Assembly (NCBI GenBank): GCA_016703005.1
Contig: JADJCX010000033.1
Span: 124,001-188,000, forward strand
Origin: Flavobacteriales bacterium
Lineage (GTDB): Bacteria; Bacteroidota; Bacteroidia; Flavobacteriales_F; PHOS-HE28
Length of the DNA: 64,000 nucleotides
Direction: 5' to 3'
Shown here in pieces: positions 17,680-28,984 of the stretch. Position 1 is the first letter of the stretch; each line of letters starts with the position of its first letter. Made by a program: the position numbers and the translations under genes. A model generated the notes under the pieces. It ran no database searches. It worked only from the letters and a program-made list of their open reading frames with translations, and was not told the origin of the DNA.

Positions 17680-18777
17680 ATGGCACTTCAGTGCGGTATC
17701 GTCGGCCTGCCCAATGTGGGCAAGAGCACCCTCTTCAACTGCTTGAGCAACGCGAAGGCCCAAGCGGCCAATTTCCCGTTCTGCACCATCGAGCCGAACG
17801 TGGGGGTGATCACCGTGCCCGATGCCCGACTGAACAAACTGGCCGAACTCGTCAAGCCGCAACGCATCGTCCCGACCACGGTCGAGATCGTCGATATCGC
17901 TGGCCTTGTGAAGGGCGCCAGCAAGGGCGAAGGCTTGGGCAACCAGTTCCTCGGCAACATCCGAGCATGCGATGCCATCCTGCATGTGCTCCGCTGCTTC
18001 GACGACCCGAACGTGATCCATGTCGATGGCAATGTGAACCCGGTGCGCGACAAGGAAGTGATCGACACGGAGCTTCAACTAAAGGACCTCGAAACGGTGG
18101 AGGCGCGCATCAGCAAGATCGCCAAGCAGGCCAGCACGGGCGACAAAGACGCGCGCAAGCGGATGGACTTGTTGGAACGCATCAAGGCCACACTGCTCAA
18201 GGGCCAAAGCGCACGCGCAGCAGTTGAGGCCAACGACGATCCGGAGATGGTGAAGGAATTGCAACTGCTCACCACCAAGCCCATCATGTACGTGTGTAAT
18301 GTGGATGAGAAAAGCGTCCTCACCGGCAATGCCCATGTAGAGGCCGTGAAGAAAGCCGTGGCCGCTGAGAACGCCGAAGTGGTTGTGATCGCAGCTGCTA
18401 TCGAAGCGGAGATCGCTTCGTTGGAAAGCGCCGAGGAGCGCAGCATGTTCTTGCAGGACATGGGCCTGAATGAACCCGGTGTGAACAAGCTGATCCGTGC
18501 GGCCTACCACCTGCTCGCCCTGCAGACGTACTTCACCGCGGGTGTGCAGGAAGTGCGGGCATGGACGATCCACCAAGGCGATACCGGCCCCAAGGCCGCT
18601 GGTGTCATCCACACCGATTTCGAGAAGGGCTACATCCGCGCCGAGGTGATGGGCTACGATGACTTTACCACGCTTGGCAGCGAAGCCGCTTGCCGCGCCG
18701 CCGGCAAACTACGTGTGGAAGGGAAGGAGTATTTGGTGAAGGACGGCGACGTGATGCACTTCCTCTTCAACGTCTAA
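17680..18777 (+). CDS. ychF: Redox-regulated ATPase YchF (Obg-family)
   Basis: 365 aa. G1 loop GLPNVGKS (residues 8-15), switch region NFPFCTIEPNVG, DIAGLVKGASKGEGLGNQFL (G3), and a C-terminal TGS domain (AWTIHQGDTGPKAAGVIHTDFEKGYIRAEV split over the last 80 residues). Universally conserved ribosome-associated ATPase linked to translation and oxidative stress. Length and all motifs normal. Its stop overlaps the stop of the convergent phytoene desaturase-like gene by 4 bp. Confidence 0.97.
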   Translation: MALQCGIVGLPNVGKSTLFNCLSNAKAQAANFPFCTIEPNVGVITVPDARLNKLAELVKPQRIVPTTVEIVDIAGLVKGASKGEGLGNQFLGNIRACDAILHVLRCFDDPNVIHVDGNVNPVRDKEVIDTELQLKDLETVEARISKIAKQASTGDKDARKRMDLLERIKATLLKGQSARAAVEANDDPEMVKELQLLTTKPIMYVCNVDEKSVLTGNAHVEAVKKAVAAENAEVVVIAAAIEAEIASLESAEERSMFLQDMGLNEPGVNKLIRAAYHLLALQTYFTAGVQEVRAWTIHQGDTGPKAAGVIHTDFEKGYIRAEVMGYDDFTTLGSEAACRAAGKLRVEGKEYLVKDGDVMHFLFNV

Positions 18778-20331
18778 GCCACGTCCTCTTCCACCAATCC
18801 GGCGGTGATCTTAGCGCTGAGCAGGCACAGCGGAATGCCGGGGCCGGGGTGCACACTGCCACCGCAGAAGTAGAGGTCCTTTATGCGCCTGCTGAAGTTG
18901 GGATGCCGCAGCATGCTGGCGAACATGCCATTGCTGCTCATGCCGAAGATGGCGCCGAACGCACAAGAGGTCATTTGTTCCAGGGTTCGCGGGTCGATCT
19001 TGTGCTCGCACCTGATGTGGGCCTCCACGTCCACTGCCAGCATGCGCGATAGCTTCTCGATCACCGTTGCACGCGTCTGTCGCACCAACGTGTCCCAATC
19101 CTGTCCGGTGTTGTGCGGCACGCTCACCATGGCGTACCAGTTCTCGCAGCCCGCCGGTGCATCGGAAGAATTCACCTTGCTGCTGATGTGCAGGTAAACG
19201 CTCGGGTCGGGGTGCAAGGTGCCCTTTGTTGAAGATGTGGTCGTACGCGGCCCGTCCGTCGCTGCTCATGAACATATTGTGCAGGTGCAGGGCGGGGAAG
19301 GTGCGGTCAACACCCCAATGGAACAGGATCACACTACTGCTGCGCGGTTGGCGGAGCACACGCTCCGGCTTGCGCTGATCAGGCAGCAGACGATCGTACG
19401 TGGCTTGGATATCGGTGTTGGCCACCACGCGATCGAACGGCAGCTCGCGACCGTGCACTACAATGCCTTTGCAGGTATTGCTCTCCACTAGGATGCGTTC
19501 AACGGGCGCGTTCAGCTCGAAGCGCACTCCCTGCCGCTTGGCCAACTCGACCAATGCCTGGGTGATGGCGTGCATGCCACCTCGCGCCGCAAATGAGCCA
19601 AGAGCCAGTTCGTAATACGCAATGAGGTTCAGCGTGGCCGGTGCCGCATACGGATTGCTGCCCGTGTAGCCGGCGAACTGGTTCAGCACGGCCGCCGCTT
19701 TTTCGTCCTTGAACAACGCGGCATTCGCCTTCGCCATGGTGGTGAAGGCCCCGACTTTGTGGAAGTTGAGCAGCCCGCGCAGCGTGGCCTTGTTGAAGTA
19801 GTTCTTCAACTGGTGCAGCGATCGTTCCAGGAACACTTCCTCCGTCAGTTCGCGCTTTACCCGGCAGCGGTCCAGAAAGGTGAGCACGCTTTCTCGGGTG
19901 GCCGTGGTGTTGGCTGCCACGTCATCGGCAAACCGGTCGGCATCGGCCCACGTGCGGATCACACTGCCGTCCTGGAAGAAGTACTGGAAGCCGGGATCTA
20001 TACGCTGGTAGCTGATGTGCGCCCGTGGATCCTCGCCGCACAGTGCGAACAACTCGTCGATGTAACGCGGCATGGTGAGCACCGTAGGGCCCATATCGAA
20101 GCGGTAGCCGCCCATGCGTAGTTCACTGATCTTACCACCGGCATAAGCGTTCGCCTCGAACACTGTTACACGGTGCCCGGCATGCGCCAACCGGATCGCC
20201 GATGCCAAGCCCGCGATGCCCGATCCGACCACCGCACAGGTGCCTTTCGTGCCATGACGCCCCGGTGATGTGACCGGGCCATTGTTTCGGACTTCGGCTG
20301 ATGGGGATGCAGCCAGTTCCACCTGTTCCAT
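18774..20331 (-). CDS. Phytoene desaturase-like oxidoreductase (CrtI family), one frameshift
   Basis: FAD-dependent desaturase/isomerase family of carotenoid pathways. The N-terminus carries VVGSGIAGLASAIRLA and EANAYAGGKISELRMGGYRFDMGPT; the C-terminus carries LYFCGGSVHPGPGIPLCLLSAK, the CrtI end signature. The frame breaks near 19218 (KG then LHPDPSVYLHISS in the next frame), giving about 519 codons in total. ATG 20331 is chosen. No other carotenoid gene (crtB, crtY) is adjacent; instead the gene is divergent, by about 70-80 bp, from an ACP-acyltransferase-oxidoreductase-ligase set, so its substrate could be a lipid made by that set. Confidence 0.85.
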
Positions 20332-20411
20332 ACTATTCGGTACGCATTCGGATCGGAGGGCAAAATAGCGCATGCCGCCTGTGCGTACGTTCGCCGCGAC
20401 TTGTGTACAGC

Positions 20412-20681
20412 GTGAAGAACGACCCCACCCGGTTGGCAAACGAACTCTGCGACTACCTGCGTGAGCGGGTGCTGGACAGGAACGTGCTGTGCACACCTGG
20501 GACTCCGTTCATCGAATTGGGCATCGATAGCATGTCCATCATCGAACTGGTGATGTACTTGGAACGCAAGCACGGTATCGTGCTGCCCGACGAGGCTTTG
20601 CGCCCGGAGAACCTGCGCAGTGCTGATGCCCTTGCACGTTGTGCCGTTGCCATTGCGGCCGCCTCAGCAGCCGGTCGGTGA
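20412..20681 (+). CDS. Acyl/peptidyl carrier protein
   Basis: 89 aa carrier protein: FIELGIDSMSIIELVMYLERKHGI contains the phosphopantetheine-attachment serine in the DSM motif (here DSMS). Starts with GTG 20412 (or GTG 20403); no ATG fits the family length. Its stop overlaps the ATG of the condensation-type protein, so the two are translationally coupled. In this context it should carry the acyl or aminoacyl group activated by the AMP-ligase at 23221. Confidence 0.85.
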   Translation: MKNDPTRLANELCDYLRERVLDRNVLCTPGTPFIELGIDSMSIIELVMYLERKHGIVLPDEALRPENLRSADALARCAVAIAAASAAGR

Positions 20682-21988
20682 TGGAACTGCGACACCCGCT
20701 TACCGGTGCCGACAACTTCCAGGTCCTGTTGGATCGGCATATGCGTAAGCGAAGTCGCATAGGCAATGTGGTGCGGCTCTCGCTTCAACTCGATCCATCC
20801 GCCGATCTGAGTGCGTTGGCCACTGGTATCGCCGCGAACCCGAATTTCCGACTTGCCGTCTCTCTGTCCATGTGGCGCGCAACCCTTGTGATGCCACGCT
20901 GGGAGAGCGGAAGTGGCGCTGACCCTTTGGCGCACATTGACATACACGAGCGTTGCACGAGCGACTATTTCAATAACGTGGTCCTGCAACGTGATCTGCC
21001 CATCAGCGGAAGTCCGGTGCACGTGGACCTGTTGCATTTCGCCAATGGCAGCAAGCGGCTCGTGATCTCTGCGCACCATGCACTGTTCGATCAACGCGGC
21101 ATGGTGAATCTGGCCAATGCTATTCAGCCCGGTGCGCCGTCGTGGCCGCGGGAGCAGCTCTTCCCGGAGCGGAGCAAGCAGCACTGGTGGCCCGAGTTCC
21201 GCAACACGGTGTACATCATGTTCTACATGCTCGGTTCGCCGTTCTGGTTCATGGCGCGGTTGCTCCGCGGTTCGCGTGGTCCCGTCTCCAACCCGGTGTT
21301 CAAGGTGGTGCAATTGTCGAATGATCAGTGCGAGGTCGTGGACCGTAATGCATTGGCGCACGGTGCACGGTTCGGCAATAGCAACTATCACCTTGCGATC
21401 ACCCTGAAGGTCTTGCAGCGTGTGTTCGATCACCGCCGAGAACAGCCACCATATTTCTGGCTCAGCATGCCGGTGAGCACACGCAGAAGGGGATCCGCAG
21501 GGCATCTCTTCTCGAACAGCCTGTCGTTCGTGTTCGCGCGGTTGAGCGCTGATGAAGTTCGCGACCCGAAGCGTGCAGTCGCATCCATTCACGCGCAAGT
21601 GAAGAAGCAGCTCGGCGATGGCATACCCGGTCGTTACGCATCCTTGTTGAACTTCTTCCGCCGGGTGCCGCTGTGGCTCTACAGCACCTTGGTGAACTTG
21701 CCGATGCGCGGCGATTATGCCAGCTTGTCTTTTTCCGATCTGGGCAACGAAGGTGAAGGCATTGCCAACTTCGGCGGTGTACCAGTTCTTGGTATGGTGG
21801 ACTATGCCTCCGTTCCATCACCGCCGGGGCTCACGGTTACGTTCAAACGCAATACAGAAGGGCTTCAGCTGGTTATCAGCGCCGTGTACGAGGCGCTCGC
21901 GCCGAGCGAGTTCGATCGGTTCCATCGCGATCTTGTGCAACGGCTTACGGGAAATGATGCACCACAAGATGGAACAGGAACAGTGTGA
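20681..21988 (+). CDS. Stand-alone condensation/acyltransferase-type protein (HHxxxD)
   Basis: 435 aa protein with the catalytic HHALFD motif at residues 132-137 (the HHxxxD motif of condensation, wax-ester-synthase and PapA-type acyltransferases) and a second-half FSNSLSFVFARLS plus LSFSDLGNEG region typical of the superfamily. It should join an acyl group from a thioester to an amine or alcohol. Coupled to the upstream ACP (overlap TGATG) and overlapping the downstream oxidoreductase by about 20 bp. Exact acceptor unknown; a hydroxylated carotenoid or lipid is one possibility. Confidence 0.75.
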   Translation: MELRHPLTGADNFQVLLDRHMRKRSRIGNVVRLSLQLDPSADLSALATGIAANPNFRLAVSLSMWRATLVMPRWESGSGADPLAHIDIHERCTSDYFNNVVLQRDLPISGSPVHVDLLHFANGSKRLVISAHHALFDQRGMVNLANAIQPGAPSWPREQLFPERSKQHWWPEFRNTVYIMFYMLGSPFWFMARLLRGSRGPVSNPVFKVVQLSNDQCEVVDRNALAHGARFGNSNYHLAITLKVLQRVFDHRREQPPYFWLSMPVSTRRRGSAGHLFSNSLSFVFARLSADEVRDPKRAVASIHAQVKKQLGDGIPGRYASLLNFFRRVPLWLYSTLVNLPMRGDYASLSFSDLGNEGEGIANFGGVPVLGMVDYASVPSPPGLTVTFKRNTEGLQLVISAVYEALAPSEFDRFHRDLVQRLTGNDAPQDGTGTV

Positions 21989-23217
21989 TGTGCTGATCAT
22001 CGGTGGCGGAGCAGCTGGTTGTGGCGCCGCCTTGGCGTTGTTCGGGTCGGGTGCCAGCTACATGATCCTGGACCGAGCGGCGCGGTTCGGCGGCAAAGCC
22101 ACGAACGCCATGGTCGGAACCATCTGCGGAACCTTCATCCGATCGAGCGATGAACAACCGCGATGGGCGCTCTGCGGCCGAGTACAGGATTTCCTGTGTG
22201 GATGTGATGGCGTGCAGCCGAACCGTGCCCGAACGCGGTGCGCACGGACTATGGTACATGCCCTATCGCATCGAGGCGTTCAACGAGGTGGCCATGATGC
22301 CGTTGATCGGGTTCAACGAGCGTACGAGGCTCGGTTCGACCGTGACTTCCTGCGAGGTGAACGATCGCCGGATCGGTCGCGTACATGTTGAGAGCGCATC
22401 CGGGTTCTATGCCATTACGCCGGGTGCCGTGATCGATTGTTCGGGTAGCGCTGTTATGTCCAGGCTTTGCGGGGCGGACGTTATCACGGAGCAACGGTAT
22501 CAGGCGCCGAGCCAGGTGTTTTTCCTAAGCGGTATTCACACGGATGATGCGCCCACGTTGGAACTCGCTATGATGCGCGCGCTGATGCGGGCCACCGCCA
22601 GCGGCGATGAGCTAGTGGTTGGTGTGAAGCACATCGGGTTGCTGCACGGTTCGTTGCGCGATGGTTCGGTAGGGGTGAAGGTGACAGTGCACCACCGTCC
22701 TGAACAGGGGGAGGACCTGAACGAATTGAATGCGCTCGGGCATCGCACCGCGTTGGGGATCATTGAGTTCCTCCGTCAACAAGTTGAGGCGTGCAGCGAG
22801 TGCACCATCAAGTCCATTGCGCCGGAGATCGGTGTGCGCACGGAGCAACGGCCGGTGGGTAAGCACATTCTCACACAGACTGAAGTGCTCGGAGCGCAGA
22901 AGCCCACAGATGGTGTTGCTGTAGGCGCGTGGCCGATTGAGCATTGGGGGGACGGACCCGGGGCGGATATGCAATGGCTGCCCGAGGGAGAGCATTACTT
23001 GATACCCGCTGGAGCTCTCGAATCCGCTGCAATTGAAGGATTGTACTTCGCGGGTCGTGGTATCAGCGCATCGGAAATGGCGATCGCCAGCGCACGTGTT
23101 ATCGGCACGTGCCTCAGCACGGGCTATGCGGCCGGGATGCTTGCGGCGTATCATGCGCTCGGAAAGTCGAGGGATGAGGCCATTGCACGTCTTCGGGCTG
23201 AACAGCTTCCGCACTGA
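21969..23217 (+). CDS. FAD-dependent oxidoreductase, one frameshift
   Basis: Flavin oxidoreductase of the FAD-oxidored (PF12831-like) type: CDVLIIGGGAAGCGAALALFGSG at the N-terminus, ARFGGKATNAMVGTICGTF, then after a frame change near 22230 GLWYMPYRIEAFNEVAMMPL, VIDCSGSAVMSRLCGAD and the C-terminal LYFAGRGISASEMAIASARVIGTC. About 416 codons. ATG 21969 is preferred; 21954 and 21957 are alternatives. Members oxidise or desaturate bound substrates; here it probably acts on the carrier-bound acyl group. Ends three bases before the AMP-ligase start. Confidence 0.78.
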
Positions 23218-23220
23218 GCC

Positions 23221-24627
23221 ATGAACTTCTTTGACGCCATACGCGACCGGAACGCACTGTATGCACCGAATGCCGCAGTGCGCACGAGCGAAGGAGCGAT
23301 CAGCTATGGGTCGCTGTTGCAACAAGTGGAAAGACTTGCGGATGTATTTCGGCAGTTCGGCTTGGTCCCCGGCAACTGCCTCGGCGTCGTCGATCGCAAC
23401 AGCCCGGAGTTCATCATCGCCATGTTGGCCGGGTTGAAGTGCGATGCCGTGGTATTGCCGATAGCCAGTAACCTCACCGCATCTGAGCAAGAACAGCTGA
23501 TACATGAGGCCGGGCTTCATGCGGTGCTGCGTGAGTCGGCATCCGGTGCTGTTGTTATTGGTGTTCGGATCTACGCGTTGAAGCTGTTCGCACGAGAGCA
23601 ACCACGCATCGCACCACATGTGCCCGATGCTGCGTTCATCCGCTTCACCAGCGGAACGACAGGCACCTCAAAGGGAGTGGTCATCGGCCATCGCAGCGTG
23701 ATCGAGCGCGTGGAAGCCGCCAATACGGGTTTGCAACTCGGCCCTGGTGACGCGGTGGTCTGGGTGTTGCCCATGGCCTATCACTTCGTGGTGTCGGTGA
23801 TGCTCTACCTGTACCACGGCGCGACCATTGTGCTCAGCGAGGATTTCACGGCGGAGCAGATCGTCCGTGCGGCGGAGGCCTCCAATGCGGTGTTGCTCTA
23901 TGCATCGCCGATGCACGTTCGCTTGCTCGTCTCCGATCCCACCTGTACTTCGCTTGGGCCGTTGCAGCGGGTGATCTCCACCAGTGCGGGGTCGTCGCCA
24001 GAGCTGTGCGCGAGCTTCTTCAAGAAGTTCGGACTACCGGTGTCGCAAGCCTTCGGGATCATTGAAGTGGGGCTGCCGATCATCAACATGCGCAGCGCGA
24101 CTGAACACCCGGAGGCTGTCGGCCACGCACTGCCCGATTTTGAAGTCGCCATATTGGATGACGCGCTGCATCCGATCCCTGATGGTACGGTCGGCCAGCT
24201 GGCCTTGAGAGGCCCGGGCATGTTCGATGGCTACTTGGCGCCACCGGTGCTTCGAGGCGACATTCTGCGCGATGGTTGGTTCCTTACGGGCGATCTGGCA
24301 ACGCGAGGCGCAGATGGTCTCATCACCGTTCGTGGTCGTAGTAAGTCCATGATCAATGTGGCCGGCAATAAAGTCTTTCCGGAGGAAGTGGAGGCGGTGA
24401 TCAACGCGCATCCATTCGTTGTTGGGTCACGCGTGCGTGGTGGGGCGCACGCACTCTTGGGCGAGATCGTGGAGGCTGATGTGGTGCTGAAGGCGGATGT
24501 GGTCCTTGATGTGGAAGACCTGATCGCGCACTGCCGCAAGCACTTGACGGTGCACAAACTGCCGCAACGCATCCGGTTCGTCGCTCAATTGCCCATGACT
24601 GTAACGGGGAAGGTGAGGCGCGGTTGA
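23221..24627 (+). CDS. AMP-dependent acyl/aryl ligase (ANL superfamily)
   Basis: 468 aa adenylating enzyme: P-loop FTSGTTGTSKGVVIG (about residues 141-155), A5-like SQAFGIIEVG, and A7-A8 TGDLATRGADGLITVRGRSKSMINV, ending in the A10 lysine motif PMTVTGKVRR. Shorter than typical acyl-CoA synthetases; resembles stand-alone ligases that load carrier proteins. ATG 23221 lies 3 bp after the oxidoreductase stop. Last gene of the ACP-acyltransferase-oxidoreductase-ligase set. Confidence 0.85.
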   Translation: MNFFDAIRDRNALYAPNAAVRTSEGAISYGSLLQQVERLADVFRQFGLVPGNCLGVVDRNSPEFIIAMLAGLKCDAVVLPIASNLTASEQEQLIHEAGLHAVLRESASGAVVIGVRIYALKLFAREQPRIAPHVPDAAFIRFTSGTTGTSKGVVIGHRSVIERVEAANTGLQLGPGDAVVWVLPMAYHFVVSVMLYLYHGATIVLSEDFTAEQIVRAAEASNAVLLYASPMHVRLLVSDPTCTSLGPLQRVISTSAGSSPELCASFFKKFGLPVSQAFGIIEVGLPIINMRSATEHPEAVGHALPDFEVAILDDALHPIPDGTVGQLALRGPGMFDGYLAPPVLRGDILRDGWFLTGDLATRGADGLITVRGRSKSMINVAGNKVFPEEVEAVINAHPFVVGSRVRGGAHALLGEIVEADVVLKADVVLDVEDLIAHCRKHLTVHKLPQRIRFVAQLPMTVTGKVRRG

Positions 24628-24636
24628 CGACGACAC

Positions 24637-25768
24637 TCACCAAAGTCCCCAAGACTTCTTCACTGCAGCCACGTCCTCCTGGCTCAACGTGTATGTGTTC
24701 GTCTCATAGCCGCTTGTAGCATTGATCTCGGCTTCCATGAACGGCCGCGCCAGCGCGAAACCTTCGAGCCCGAGTTGGCGATAAGCGGCTTCGAGCAGTT
24801 CCAGCTCGCGGCCGATGAAGTCCTCGTACCGCAGTTTCACCAAGTGCCCCGCAGGTATGAGCGCCTGATCGTCTTCATACTTCATGCGCATTGGTGCGTA
24901 ACTCGAAAGGACGAAGTCGCGAACAGCTTCCGCGCTCACGCTTTGAAGGGCCTGTTGCGGCAGGATCTTGCTGTAAAGCCGGATAGTGCTTGCGTACACT
25001 GTGAACGGTTCGCGATGGATGAAAATGAAGCGTGCATTCGGAAATAGTTCCAGGATCTCCTTCACCCTTGCGGTGTTGGCCGGGCTCTTCATCAGCAGAG
25101 GCTTCGGTCCGTACTTCACCGTGAGTTTTCGCATGAAGTAGAGCAGGTGCCGTTGCCAGTGACGTCTGCTGGCTTCATCCTTCAACAACACGGTCGCATT
25201 GAACACTTCGCCCAGCTGGCGCGGAAAAAAGTAGCCTATGACCAAAGACCCCTGGCCCATGCACGCCAGCGCGAACTCCTTCCTCCTTCGGTGCATCGGC
25301 GGTCATTTTCACATTGTCCATGGGCCGTGTGGCTGGTAGGGCTTTGCCGAGCACGTTTCGCAGGAAGCGGCCCATGCCGAGGAACGTCCACGGCATCAGG
25401 CTCTCGTACACAGATGCGAAAGCGAACTGCGGATCGCGGCTCATCACATAGTGCAGATGCGTAGTAGCGCTGCGCGGATGTCCCAAGATGAAGACGGGGT
25501 CCTTGACAATGGCCTTCCGGATGCGGCGATCATAGCGCAGGTGTTCGAGCCAGCGCAACGGCGCGTTCAGCGCGATCATGGCGGTGATGGCCAAAACCCT
25601 CGGGACGTACGTTACACCGATCGTTCCTCCATGCTTCAACAGCACGCGGCACCATGCACGCAGGCTCGATCCGTATGCCGCGTGCGCACTGAAGGGTGAG
25701 CGGGTGCCGTTGATGGTGGACATGTTCGGTGCGCTACCGTGCGATAGCTTGGCCGCAATATCCGCCAT
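24637..25768 (-). CDS. Sulfotransferase family protein, one frameshift
   Basis: About 377 codons. The N-terminal part has DPVFILGHPRSATTHLHYVM (5'-phosphosulfate loop) and the C-terminal part LFPNARFIFIHREPFTVYAST (3'-phosphate-binding region), so the enzyme should use PAPS. The frame breaks near 25290 (TADAPKEE then FALACMGQGS), a single-base indel. Start 25768 or 25723. It converges on the AMP-ligase with a 9 bp gap, so it may sulfonate the product of that set; this is inference from position. The start region faces the DUF5686 gene. Confidence 0.78.
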
Positions 25769-25838
25769 GCGCGGTGCACTGGTGCGGAGTTCTTCTGGGG
25801 GCGTTGGCCGTCCGGCGTCTTGGCGTGCAGGCCCGGTG

Positions 25839-28316
25839 ATGCGGCGATCCGTGTTGTTGGCTTTCGCGCTATGCCTTGTTGCAATGGCCAATGCCCAACG
25901 CACGAGGATCTTCGGGCGAGTGCTGGATGCAGCTACGTTGGAACCGGTTCCCTTCGCCGTAGCGGTATTCAAAGGCAGCAACGTGGGCGCCGATGCGGAT
26001 AGCAGCGGTAGGTTCTATCTGGAGACCAATCGTGGTTACGATTCGCTTGTGGTGAGTATGCTCGGCTACCGCTCGCAGGTGGTTCCGGTAAGCGTTGGTG
26101 CCACCGATGAGATCGATGTTGAATTGATGCCCGATGCCATGGAACTCGGCGCCTTCACCATCAGCCGACCGAATGAGAACCCGGCCTTGCCATCCTGCGC
26201 GAAGTGATAGCCCGCAAACCCGTTAACCGTCCATCTCGCTTGACGGCGTACGAGTATGAACTGTACCACCGCGTGCGTTTCGACCTGAACCAGTTCACCG
26301 AGAAGGCCAAACGCAATCTGCTCCTGCGACCGTTCGATTACATCTGGGACTATGCCGATACCACGGCGGACGGGGTCAACTACTTACCGATCCTCCTCAC
26401 AGAAAGCAGCGAGGAACACTTCTACCGCAAGCAACCACCGGAATACAAACAAGCGGTGCATGGGGCGCACCGTGAAGTTCTTCAAGGCCCCGCGCATATC
26501 GGAATTCGTGGAGGATATGTACATCGACCCGGACATCTACGAGAATTACGTGGTGATACTCGATCACGCGTTCCCCAGTCCCATCAACGACCACTACAAA
26601 CGCAACTACGATCACAAACTGTTCGACAGCACCTACGTCGTTGACGGATATCCCTGTTACCGCATCGACTTCAAACCGAAGGGACGCAGCGATGTGGCAT
26701 TCACCGGTTCCATGTTCATACAAGACAGCACATATGCGGTAGTGCAGGTCGATCTCGCGTTCAGCATCGAGGCCAACGTGAATTTCGTGCGCAACTACTG
26801 GCTGCGGTACAACTACCAGTGGCTCGATAGCGCTCAATGGTTCCTGCACAAGAGCCAGGTGCTGGCCGACTTCACCGTGGTGGAGAACAGCAAGGAGATG
26901 ACCGGCTTCTTCGGCCGGAAATCAACGGAAGTCAGGAATATCGTGATGGACCGGCCGCGCGACGATGACTTTTACTCCGGCGTGGATCCGGTGGTGATGG
27001 ATCCTTTGGCATTGGAGCGCGACAGCGCGTGGTGGAAGATCGCGCGCCGCGATGCGCTGACGCAGGAGGAGGAGGATCTCGAAGAGATGGTGGGCCGCAT
27101 GAACAGCGATCCGAAATGGAAGCGCATCGTCAGTGCATCCAAACTCATTGCGGATGGTTGGCTACCGGCCGGTCCGGTGGATATCGGCAATGCATTCACG
27201 TTCATAGCCATAATGAAGCGGAGGGGAGCAGGGCCAAATTCGGGTTGCGCACCAACGACCGCTTCAGCAAACTCGTTGAACTTTCCGGATATGTCGCCTA
27301 TGGTTTTGGCGATGACCGATGGAAAGGTGGCGCCCATGCACAATGGCACCTGACCAATGAACATGGGAAACGTTGGTCGATCGGTGGACGCTATCGCAAT
27401 GATCAGGTGCAGCAGGGTCGAAGCCCTTACATGATCCCGCTAGACCATGTGCTTACATCGCCGTTCCGCATCGCAGGCCGCGATCACCGCATGATGGTGG
27501 AGGGCGGCGAAGGCTGGCTGGAGCGGCAATGGTTCACCGGCTTCAGCAGCAGGGTAGGGGTGTATCGCATGCAAATGGCGCCGGTCGGTTATGACTTCCG
27601 CAGGACAACGGCCGAGGGCGATACGATCGCCCTGAACAACATTGAAAGTGCCGGGGTGAAGCTGGTCCTACGTTTTGCCTGGGGCACCGGGAAATTGCCA
27701 GCGGATTACACCGACGCTGACCGCGATCTCTTCTTCTTGAAGTATCCGATGGTGACGTTCGAAATGCTGAGCGGCATGCAGGGCTTCCTTGGTGGTAGCT
27801 ATGATCACCAGAGCTACAAGCTGAAAGTTGAACACCAACTGGCGCGAACAAGTGGGGCTACTTGAACATCATCGCCGAAGCGGGAATGGTCAGCGGACAA
27901 GTGCCGTATCCCTTGCTGCACACGCCGGAAGCCAACCCGCTGCTGCTCAACGATAACCATGCGTTCAACCTTATGAATTACCTGAATTCGCCAGTGATGA
28001 GCATGCCTCGCTGCAATTGGAGCACCATTTCGAAGGCTTGCTCTTCAACATGGATCCCGCCGATCCGCCGGTTGAAACTGCGCGAGTTCGTTTTGGGCAA
28101 AGTGTTCTATGGTGGTCTCCGCAACGAGAACGCCAACGGCCCATACCTGCTCGGTTCCCGGCAGCGCGTTGGATCGTCCGTACACCGAAGGGGGTTTCGG
28201 CATCGGAGAACATCCGGAAGATGCGCCCGCGTGGACTTCATTTGGCGGCTCGATCATTTGGGGACGATCTGGTGCTGCCATTCATCATCAAACCATCCTT
28301 CTACCTGCGGTTCTGA
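25839..28316 (+). CDS. DUF5686 / carboxypeptidase-regulatory-like outer membrane protein, many frameshifts
   Basis: About 826 codons. Signal peptide MRRSVLLAFALCLVAMANAQ, a carboxypeptidase-D regulatory-like beta domain (RIFGRVLDAATLEPVPFAVAVF), then the DUF5686 region with DYADTTADGVNYLPILLTES, DLAFSIEANVNFVRNYWLRY and a C-terminal porin-like barrel ending in LPFIIKPSFYLRF. The coding frame switches near 26200, 26465, 27230, 27850, 28010, 28150 and 28260, yet each segment is well conserved and in order. Such proteins are predicted TonB-related outer-membrane barrels of unknown function. The number of breaks points to sequence errors, not decay. Confidence 0.8.
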
Positions 28317-28395
28317 GGCATTCGGAGCAGCCCCTCTCCCTTGGATAGCAGCAGGGGGTTGGTCCGCTTGAACAATTGCTTGCTTTGCACCACAC

Positions 28396-28894
28396 ATGAA
28401 TCTGCCAAAACCATCGCCCTGTTGTTGAGTGCGGTGCTTTGTTGCACGCGCCGCATGTGCATGCGCAAGTGATCTGCTCGCCGAACTCCGTGGCAACATC
28501 CGTCCGATGTTCACGGACGAAGCCGTGTGTGATAGGCTTTACACCAGGATCACCACGGAGAAGCTTGGGAACGAACCCCTGCAGCAGGGCTACCTGGGCG
28601 TGCTCACCATGGCAAAGGGCACTCATAAGATCAATCCGTTCTCGCGGCTGGGCACCTTCAACGACGGCCGAGACATTCTTGAGGCAGCCATCGTCACCGC
28701 ACCTAACAGTGTAGAGCTGCGCTTTCTGCGCTTCGCTATACAGGTGAACGTCCCCAGCATTCTCGGTTATGGCGAGGAACGGAAAACCGATAAGTCGTTC
28801 ATAGAGGCGCGCTTGCATGAGGTGCATGATGAAACCATGCGCAAGCGCAATGATCGAGTTCATTGCACGGGCCGTTGCCCAGGGAAAAGTTTAG
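28396..28894 (+). CDS. Secreted hypothetical protein, frameshifted
   Basis: A small Bacteroidota-type protein. ATG 28396 opens MNLPK, and a one-base shift gives a signal-like stretch IALLLSAVLCC. The middle is a well-behaved frame from about 28450 (LAELRGNIRPMFTDEAVCDRLY, then ELRFLRFAIQVNVPSILGY and DKSFIEARL), a pattern I associate with a conserved Bacteroidota hypothetical family. Near 28840 a shift back gives MIEFIARAVAQGKV and a stop at 28894. Function unknown. A long minus-strand open frame over the same DNA was rejected. Confidence 0.55.
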
Positions 28895-28984
28895 CGATAC
28901 TGTTCGCTTTGATGAAGAAGCCGGTCAGCGCTACTGTGTGGTAACGTGCTGCCGTGCCTGACCGCTGGTCGAGCGGTGTCGACC

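Noticed and set aside
28288..28863. 191-codon minus-strand open frame
   Set aside because: The plus-strand gene over the same DNA has a signal peptide and family-like segments and ends well; the minus frame does not.
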